Notes under the pieces: generated by a model
What the model was told of the DNA's origin: nothing
The model's database searches: none
The model's input: only the letters and a program-made list of their open reading frames with translations
In this document: positions 55,904-64,000 of the stretch, in pieces
Numbering within the stretch: position 1 is the first letter of the stretch
How the letters are laid out: each line of letters starts with the position of its first letter
Made by a program: the position numbers and the translations under genes
Assembly (NCBI GenBank): GCA_029718625.1
Contig: CM056381.1
Span: 53,314,157 to 53,378,156, forward strand
DNA from: Synaphobranchus kaupii
Taxonomy: Eukaryota; Chordata; Actinopteri; Anguilliformes; Synaphobranchidae
Direction: 5' to 3'
Length of the DNA stretch: 64,000 nucleotides

Positions 55904-57539
55904 ATATAAGCATCTCATCACCGATTCCATTGTCCCCCAGTCTTCTGAGCCATAGAAACCTGCTTGAATTTTTTGATGACAACAACCGAAACTGAATGAA
56001 AACGAACTCAATTAGTTAAAAGAAAAACAACACGACAGCAATCAAGAACACATCTGGACTCATAGCACAGTGATTGGATTGTGGGAAGGTATTACAATGG
56101 AAACAGTGAACATATATGCCTTCTCAGGACCTGTCTGGTAAAGGAACCAAATAGTGGCTCAAGCCGTAAGGAGCCAATTTAAGTGTTTGACTGCTAACCT
56201 GGCCTGAAGTGTCCAGATGTGGATATACAGTGTTTTGTGGACGTGTTGCAAATATTAAAAAAACAAAAGTGCTATTTCAAAACAAAAAAACAAAGGAAAA
56301 ACAAGCAATGCTGTCTTTGAAGGACTAAAATATAAAATGGCTGTGAGAAACTGGAAAAGAAATGTGGAGGCATCGTTTCTTTACTAGATGAGAGGACTTT
56401 TCCAAGTTTTTTGGTGTACTGAAGCTTTCTGGGATGTGTGCCCTTCAATGTAGCCACTGTGGACACGACATTCTGGTCACAAAGGCTGACGGAAGAGTCC
56501 ACTATCCCATCACAAGTCAGCTGCTGCCACCTTAGCAAATCCAAACCTTGTGACATTACCAAGGGCCTCTGCATCACTAGGGGAGCATTTCACAGAGCCA
56601 AGAGACTGTGCTTTGAGCTAATGGAGAAAAAACCTTTGTCTTAGACAAGGAAGATAAGTGTCGAAGCCTGATTCATTTTTTGAAAGTCGCGTCACTCCAG
56701 TTTCACTTTTACTGATGAGTTCTGAACTTTGAGGCCACTCTTGTACAGGAACCAGACAGAAAAGCACAGCTTTTGACTTGTTGAACCACAAATCCAACAT
56801 GCAGAGTCTCATAATTTTCTAATTCCTTGGCAACAGCAGCCAACAGTGAAGTTGTTGGCAGTGGTTCATGTAGATGTGGCATCATTCCATGGTTGACAAG
56901 CTCGAGAGATCATAATCATGTTTTTTTATGGTGCTGTTTTTAGTATGATTTACCTTTTGTGCCACTGGTATGTGGTCTGGCGTGCAGTGGACCATCAGGG
57001 GTGACTGCAAGACAGCAGCAAAGAAGAGGACAGTAGTGGTATGGACTGGGAACAAGTTCTGAATCCCAGTCTTCATAAATGTGCCCGCGATAGCCAGCGC
57101 GCTTTGCAAATGTGTCACCGTGATTGTCATTATTATGACTATTATAATTTACTTTAGTTTTGATCGTGTCTATACCAAACATGCTGCTTATATTTTACTG
57201 TAATGCAGCACTAGTCTGTACTCGGCCCTGGGGAACTGTGGTCTGCACTTAGCCTGTATGAACCATGAACACTACCCTGGTCGTCAGTGATTAATGGATG
57301 TGTCTTTGCATGGGTCGAGAGTTCAGCTGAGCAGCTCTTTAACATCACCGACCTAGACCTCTGCGATTCAACGTTTCAGAGACGGTTGTAGGAGTATGTG
57401 GTCTTTTACCTGCTCTATCTACTTTTTGGGGGGGGGGGGGGCTTGAAAGGACCACAACGACCATGTTTGACTGCTCTGTCCTGATAGGAGCTTCTCTGTG
57501 GTCAGGCAGCACATTGTCCACCACCCCATAGACGGATCC

Positions 57540-58330
57540 ATGTTGTGGAAGCACAAGGCCCATCACCCAGAGACAGATCTGTGATCTGGAAGCACAACAT
57601 CACCCACAAACAGTTTTATGATTCGGCAGCACAAGGCCTTTCACCCGCAGGCACATCCACGATCTGGAAGCACAACATCACCAACAAACATCTACAATTC
57701 GGCAGTGCAAGGCCTTTCACTTACAGACAGATCCACAATCTGGAAGCACAACATCACCCACAATTCAGTAGCACAAGGCCTTTCACCCACAGACAGATGC
57801 ACAGTCAGGAAGCACAACATTACTCACAATAAGATCTATGATTCGGCAGCACAAGGCCCTTCACCCACAGACAGGTCCATGACTTGGAAACACAACATCA
57901 CCAACAAACATCTACAATTCGGCAGTGCAAGGCCTTTCACTTACAGACAGATCTACAATCTGGAAGCATAACATCACCCACAAACAGACTCAAGACTCGG
58001 CAGCACAAGGCCTTTCACCTACAAACAGATCCACAGTTTGGAAGCACATCACCCACAAACAGATCCACAATTCGGCAGCACAAGGCCTTTCACCCACCGA
58101 CAGATCTACAATCTGGAAGTACAACATCACCCACAATCAGAGCTATGATTCGGCAGCACAAGGCCTTTCACCCACTGACAGATGCACAGTCTGGAAGCAC
58201 AACATCACTCATAAACATCTACAATTGGGCAGCACAAGGCCTTTCACCCATAGACAGATCTGTAATCTGGAAGCACAGCATCACCCACAAACAGACCCAA
58301 GACTCGGCAGCACAAGGCCTTTCACCCACC
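57540..58330. repeat. ~77-bp tandem array in the probable 3' UTR
   Basis: About 11 units marked by acaaggcctttcaccc. The unit spacing is mostly 75-78 bp, with one unit of 66 bp. Two units (around 57714 and 57934) are nearly identical and 220 bp apart, so there is some higher-order structure. Each unit combines tctggaagcacaacatcacc and attcggcagcacaaggcctt. Confidence 0.92.
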
Positions 58331-59588
58331 ATTTTTTTAAAAATGGTCACTTTAATGGGAAAGGGTCACTTTTGACACTTCAAATCCGCACAGTGATCCC
58401 CTGGACCTAGAACGGAAACTGACACGAAAAGACATAAAACAACATGAGGCACCCATCCAATTACCTCTTTCAACTGGCGGGTCATGGCATTGTTTTCATT
58501 TATTCTGTCAGCTGAAACTTGCTTGACTTGCAGCTGTGACCGTGAATTCATGAAGATACCAACCTACAAAAACATTCTTCCAGGCATCAGGATAAATGTG
58601 TGTGTACACTTTCTGATGTCTGCTTTACTCATAAACTGAATACCTAACCCCCAAAAAAGTTCCCCATGGTGCGGTCAGTGCTTTTGTGTGATGAACAGAT
58701 ATTAATAGGTATGTACACTAACAGTCATAAATGGAGCTGTGATTAGTCTCTTTCTTATTTCCAAAAAAGCCTTATTGTTATTGTTAACATGAAACATTAA
58801 AGTTGTATTATTTTTGTTGTTGTTTAACCTTGCTTTTTTTTTTTTTACAGAAATATTGTTTGCATTTTTTACATCAGCACGATAAATGCCTTTTTGTTCA
58901 TGTTATGTTAAAAGCCATTCTATTTTTCCAATGTAGAGGTTAGTGTAATGTGTGTTTGTGTATGTATATATATACATATATTTGTATAAATATATATGCT
59001 CCTACATACAACATATATTTAAGGTCAGAATATAGATATATATCATCCAGAATGTTACTATATATTTGGCTTATATTTTTATGTTTTGTACCACTCATAA
59101 ACCTTGAACTGATCATGTACAAAATGTGATTTCTTTTTTTTTTTAGCTAGTTCTTTTCATAACCTTGGGAAATATTGTGCGTTTCTTTGGAAACGATGAA
59201 GGGAGGTGTCTGGCCAAGTGCCATTACTGCAACCCTTTTTAATTCCTACCACTTGGTAGAACTGCCGATAGTGAAGGGAGAGTTGTAATAATTATTGTTA
59301 ATATTATTATTGATAGTAGTGATAGTGTTGGTACACCTGTCATTTTTAAAGTTCTAGATTAACTGATCTACTAAACATTGAATTTCATTAATAGAGTATT
59401 ATCAATGATGTATTTGATAGACTAATTCTACTGTACAAGGTGAATATTCATAGTGCAGTGTTTTTTTTTTTAGCCCTACTTTGAAGTTTGTTTTATATTT
59501 AATTTCATTTTTACTTTTTTATTATTTATCTGTACTAACATAAACCATTTGTTTTATAAAAAAAATTACCCTGGATAGAATGTCTATA

Positions 59589-59598
59589 AATAAATAAA
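59589..59598 (+). promoter_or_regulatory. Candidate poly(A) signal
   Basis: Two overlapping AATAAA hexamers, followed about 20-30 nt later by T-rich and TG-containing sequence (gttttttaatctcttgg). They are the best placed signals after a long uninterrupted 3' UTR. The alternative upstream hexamer is ATTAAA at 58796. Confidence 0.55.
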
Positions 59599-61894
59599 CA
59601 AATACTGTTTTTTTAATCTCTTGGACTTGACCGTTTGTTTTGAAATACAAAATGTAAGTATCTGCTGCTATCTGCTAACCTGCTCGTGTTCTTCAGAAGC
59701 CTTTCACCTTAAACTACTTTTTTTTTGTTACTGAGTGTTCATTTCTTTTATAACCAGAGGGTCATGTTCACCAAGAACCAACTGGTTCCCTTGCTGTGCT
59801 TACCCTGACATAATGTGCTTCAGCTGAAGCTGAAGAAAGCCCCAGGATATCAATGGAAAACAGGCCATACTGAGGGCCTCGTCACAGATTGCGCAGGACA
59901 AATCTGCAGCAACTTCACCAATAACTGTACTCTCTTCATCAGTACACCTTAGAGATGAAGGGTGGGGAGCTGGTTCTCCCACTGCCCAGGCCAGTTCAAG
60001 GCTAGATGGCTAGATTATTTCAGATCTTTATTCTGTTCCCCTCAACCCCTCAAAAAAAAAAGGAAATTACACATGAATTATTAGGGCTACGTGCAGAGTG
60101 CCTAAAAAGCCACGGTGCACCACAGTGCACAGTGGCTGGCAGCATTGCCTGGTTGAAATGTGTGCTCAGTTAATGTGCTGCAGGATTTGTTTTGCCTGTA
60201 ATACAAAGGGTTGCATTGTATGCCTCCGTTCTCATCACTGCCTATGATAAACTGTGTTTGTGTTGTATGGCATTGTTAGAATATTTTTATAGTGTATAAG
60301 ACCCGCTTTATACTTTCAAGGATGCAGAATAAATTCAAAATTAATTTAATTTTAAGCAGACAAAGACCATGCTAGAGAATGAAAAAGGTCCAGTGACAGA
60401 AAACACAAACAAATGTCTCTGCATTGCTAAAGGTTCTTTGTATGGTCACAGGTGTGCTGGAATTTTGACTTGTATTCTGAAAACAGAATTTTGAACTGAC
60501 ATTAGAATTGACGCAACTCACTCAAAATTCAAGACCATGTTCCATTAGTTTATTTAACATCTTGTGAAGTTGCCTAAGAGTAACATGCAGCAGCAAAATT
60601 AATGGAAGGTACAAAAATAAATAAATAAATCAGCCAATGACAGGTGTGCACATGAAAATGTTTTTCTTTGTATGTGGGCCAAGTGCTATCGCCTTCAAAT
60701 TGTTACTTTTAACAAACAGTAATTGGTTGAAAACCACCATGTAATTAGATATGTTGACTTTGTATTAAAGAAAAGGTTGTCTGAACACGTGTCTGTCGAT
60801 TTCTGTTTATTGCATTCAGTGAAGTATGTGTGTATGGTTAATTCACAAGCCTATTGTTTCCATAGGTTTTTGTTTTCATTTTTCCCCACCTCATCCTTCT
60901 CCTTCACATGGCTCCTGAGATCTAGCGGTCTGAACTAAACTTTGTGCTATGTTGCTGTGAAATGATTTTTGTAACCTTAACGTGCATACTGTATTATGCT
61001 GCACATATATAAAATTAAATATTCATAAAGTTTACATCATAAACAAAAGAGTAGCATATGATAATGAGAACAGGGCCCTATTCCTCATAACATGCTAACT
61101 AAATTAGCTGGCTAACTGCTGAGCAAAACCCAAAACAGTATTTTTTCTAGATCATAAGTTATATATTTGGGGGGTTTCCAGGTTTTACTTAGCACAGTTA
61201 GCCAACTAACTAAGTTATTCACGTACAATTAACGGGGCCCAGTCAGCCCATCAAGATGCCCCACTCTCCTCTGGTCTTGGCAGACGCTCGTCAATACCTG
61301 CTGTAATTGTGCTCAATGTGCCTGTTTAGGTTGCACATTTCTATAATACTAAAATTTGGGTTCTATAATACTAAAATTTGGGTCTCTGTAGCACAGCAAT
61401 AGGAAGATATGAATCGTTGGGAAAATGAACTGTTGCTACTTCAAAATGTCTACCATCCTGGTCATATAATTAAAAAATAAAGGAATTAAACAATAATAAA
61501 TCTTCTTGTGTTAATTACAGCAAGGACATTGCACAAATCCTTGATTAAGTCCTTAATCATCCAGCAAATAAGAATATAGATTACCAGCAAATATCTGAAT
61601 CATTAATATACTGGATGGAATACTCTACCCGATAACATTTTAATGGTAAATTATACTGTTATCAGTTCAAATTGCTTTTACTCATAACAACTTACTTTGA
61701 CTTACTAATGTTTGCTTCCCTTCTCTTCATATTACATAATTTTCTACATATAATATACCCCAAATATGACAGACAAAATGGGGAAATGGCCACAATATTT
61801 AATTGCTTTATTCTTAAAATATTGAATAAATCAAGTATGATTATATCCCTCAGCTCACATTAAAAATATATATATTTGTTATATTGTATCACTG

Positions 61895-61965
61895 TGCAGC
61901 GTCTTTGTGACAGTTCTCTGTAAAAAGTGCTATACAAATAAAATTTAATTGAATTAAATTGAACT
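61895..61965 (+). mobile_element. Retroelement 3' tail
   Basis: Reads cagcgtctttgtgacagttc, then tctgtaaaaagtgctataca and aataaaatttaattgaatt. This is like the common tail of L2/CR1/Rex-type LINEs and their SINEs in fish (agcgctttgtgacaa...aaagcgctatacaaataaa). Confidence 0.65.
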
Positions 61966-63006
61966 TACAAAAAGCTTCTGCCTCCAGGCCAGGCACCACA
62001 ATTTTAAGGTCACACCTTTTTCCGTTTGTCTGATTTTCAGTCTATCACCAATAATGTTTGCTTGAAAGTTTGCATAGAACTATAGCTCCAATCATTTTTT
62101 GCACAGTATGCATTTCAGGTCTACATGTGATTGTTGCAAAGGTTAGCACAACTTGGTACACATGTAAAGCAATACAGATTGAAATGCCCCCCAAATGTGC
62201 TGATTATATGATAGGAAATATGACTGCCATGAGCTAATAAAATGACCACATTGTGGCAATATTACATATGGCACTCAAGCAACACAATTTCTTGACCTAC
62301 AAACAGGTAACTTGTGCTAATGTGTTCTTTAGAAAGTCCAGTTGTTAGAACCTTGAGTTTTAATTAAAAACATGACCACCAAAGCTAATAAAAGTATGTG
62401 TCCATCATTTTTGTCAACTATTTAGAAAAATGGTCATTAAAAGCAGATGGATTCTCAAACCTTCAAAGATTGGTATGTGTACTGATGCCTGTGAGAGAGT
62501 TCCACACACCCATCACGGCACTGGCTTGATCATGGTAATGCTTTAATAATATTTAGATTTTCAGACTTTGACTTTTTTTAAAAACCCATAAAAGTGTGAA
62601 AATTTGTACACGCAAGTATCTTCTCATGTTTATCATTTTTGCAATTGCCAGTTAGTAGGTCCACCATGTTGTATTTCCACCATTTTCTGCGATACTTTGT
62701 CATATACTAGTACTATTCATGAGCTTCCTGTGAAAATTATGGACTTTGCCATGTCTTGAAAGTACGTCCTAAGTCTGTAAAGGCAATGCCATTTTAGCTA
62801 GTTATCAATTAATTTCAACACACCTCAAGGAAGATTATCAAAAGGTATGACATACATACAGTCGGAAAGTCGCGTGAGAGAACCGGGACATTGTGTTTGT
62901 TTGAGGTTGTCATTACTACAGAATACTTAAGGACATTATGTACGTTATGAATTTTTTTCTTCTGTTGAAGAAACAGAATCTGGACCCTTCTGCTGTCCAA
63001 AATTAT

Positions 63007-63185
63007 CAGCCAGTTTGTCTACTGCCCTTATCTCCAAATTATTGTGCAGCATCTAACCTACTCTCTTACTACCTGTCACAAAATACAAAAAAACCTTCAG
63101 AATCCCTTCCAGTCTGACTTCAGGGTTAGTCACGCTATTAAGACTGCGCTTCTCTCCATCACCAGAGCACTTCAGTCAGCTAGAG
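63007..63185 (+). pseudogene. Decayed LINE reverse-transcriptase fragment
   Basis: The frame at 63044 and after reads ...NPFQSDFRVSHAIKTALLSI TRALQSA, matching the NPFQSGFRxGHSTETAL motif of Rex1/L2-type LINE reverse transcriptases. The preceding ...LLSYYLSQN part is in another frame, so the fragment is frameshifted. It is cut at 63186 by the foldback element. Confidence 0.7.
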
Positions 63186-63832
63186 CAGTGGTTCCCAAAC
63201 TCGGTCCTCGGGGACCACTGTGTATGCTGGTTTTCGTTCCAACCACAATTGCAATCCCGGAATTTTAACAAGATGTCAATTGTTCTTAATTAGGTGTTTG
63301 TCATATTTAGAGGGATTATTTACCCTCTTAAGCCACATTATGTTAACAATAGCTATGCATGTCATGAATAATAAAAGTACAATATTCTCATTGTGCTATA
63401 TTGCAAATAATTACAAAAAGGGGCAAAAAAAAAACATTTTTTAAATGACCAAATTTATTTTATTTTATTAAATAAAATTAAAGCCTGAGGTGAATCTATA
63501 GGCTCCTAATTGGTGAAATTGTGGCCACTAAATATATGGCCACTAAAACTAACCATTTGATAAATAATGAAAAAAAGACAAAGAAAATGATAACAAGCCA
63601 AACTTGCAGTGTTAATACATTTAAGAAAAACTTGATGAGGGAGCTTAAAAACTCACGTTTTCAACTACCTAATTAGGAGCCAATTGATTCACCCCAGTCT
63701 TTAATTTGATCAGTTTAAAAAAAATGTTACCTATTTGCAAAACAGCCCAATAAGCACAGTAGGAACATGGGAATTTTTATTCTTCATGGCATGCATAGCT
63801 ATTTCTGACATGATGTGGCTTAAAGGGTAAGT
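63186..63832. mobile_element. Foldback (hAT-like ended) inverted-repeat element, right arm interrupted
   Basis: The left end is cagtggttcccaaactcggt, the type of end seen in hAT-Charlie elements. The inner arms pair: 63320-63515 with 63668-63832. Examples are ccctcttaagccacattatg with catgatgtggcttaaaggg, and ggtgaatctataggctccta with taggagccaattgattcacc. The outer part of the right arm is missing where a new sequence begins at ttaaagggtaagttcg. Confidence 0.75.
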
Positions 63833-64000
63833 TCGCTATTTTGGACCTTGGACCCTATTTGCGGTCCGTCTTCCATGAACCTGACCCATGAAGTCCATTT
63901 TTTCGCTGATCGGTCCAGTATTGAGTTCGGTACAGATTTCCTGTAGGCTCTCACTGGGCTACAATGGAAGTGAACGGGGCAACCAGAAATGTTATGGAAA
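63822..64000. mobile_element. TTAA-flanked element, start only
   Basis: Starts ttaaagggtaagttcgctat and continues tttggaccttggaccctatt.... The reverse complement of 14450-14493 (ttaaagggttagttcagaat, then tttggac) has a related end, so this appears to be a dispersed family. It runs off the window. Confidence 0.6.

Larger units (their letters stand above)
55904..59605 (+). other. ptprs: Probable ptprs 3' untranslated region
   Basis: No splice sites or coding potential are evident after the stop. The stretch contains a ~77-bp tandem array (57540-58330), a 14-G run (57428-57441), an ATTAAA at 58796-58801, AT-rich tracts (58960-59050) and the overlapping AATAAA hexamers at 59589-59594 and 59593-59598. 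The end is an inference from these hexamers; a shorter transcript ending near 58.8 kb, or a longer one using AATAAA at 60328-60333, is possible. Confidence 0.6.
59606..64000. other. Intergenic region downstream of ptprs
   Basis: No gene was seen. It contains a LINE/SINE-type tail (61895-61965), a decayed LINE reverse-transcriptase fragment (63007-63185), a foldback element (63186-63832) and the start of another element at the window edge. The stretch 59606-61890 and most of 61970-63000 are AT-rich with nothing recognisable. An extra AATAAA lies at 60328-60333. Confidence 0.7.

Noticed and set aside
57545..58410. Open frames of 95-163 codons in the 3' region
   Set aside because: They arise from the ~77-bp array downstream of the ptprs stop codon and show only repeat-derived peptides.

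Overview
The window is vertebrate nuclear DNA, most likely from a ray-finned (teleost) fish. It holds the 3' two thirds of one multi-exon gene on the + strand: a type IIa (LAR-family) receptor protein tyrosine phosphatase that I identify as PTP-sigma (ptprs). Coding is cut into 28 short, often GC-rich exons with GT-AG junctions, separated by AT-rich introns. The introns carry fish-type debris: a Sleeping-Beauty-like Tc1 end, tRNA-SINE fragments, TTAA-flanked miniature elements, LINE tails and large minisatellites. A 500-N assembly gap lies at 3062-3561.

The 28 exons (1521-55903) join into one frame of 1616 residues plus stop, provided one extra base in the first exon is discounted. The signal peptide and Ig domains lie upstream of the window. 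In order, the exons encode fibronectin type III (FN3) domains 1-2 (1521-2103), 3 (5104-5604), 4 (12757-13065), 5 (15401-18105, with an optional 27-nt mini-exon), 6-7 (21131-21724) and 8 (22546-23295). These are followed by a membrane-proximal segment with an RHRR convertase site (23597-24878), the transmembrane helix (25094-25251), a juxtamembrane region built partly from a 12-nt micro-exon and a 48-nt mini-exon (26000-35182), the catalytic phosphatase domain D1 (37021-47976) and the pseudophosphatase domain D2 (49207-55903). The sigma assignment rests on the transmembrane and juxtamembrane sequence, the RINFQTADSG segment, the form of the 9-residue FN5 insert (WEMDDTAEY) and a C-terminus that reads as the sigma type rather than LAR.

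The gene product is a single-pass neuronal receptor. The ectodomain senses matrix and synaptic partners, the ectodomain is nicked by a convertase but stays attached, D1 dephosphorylates tyrosines, and D2 acts as a docking module. Exon phases show a splicing toolkit: three symmetric small exons and a phase-1 FN4-FN7 block that can be skipped in frame.

The introns contain four large minisatellites or satellite-like arrays (36-, 45- and 54-bp units, plus a ~77-bp unit in the probable 3' UTR) and one degenerate 41-bp array. No second gene is visible from about 59.6 kb to the end. That stretch holds a decayed LINE reverse-transcriptase fragment and a large foldback element that appears to be interrupted by another transposon running off the window. 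All identifications come from reading the sequence against remembered family features; no database search was possible.
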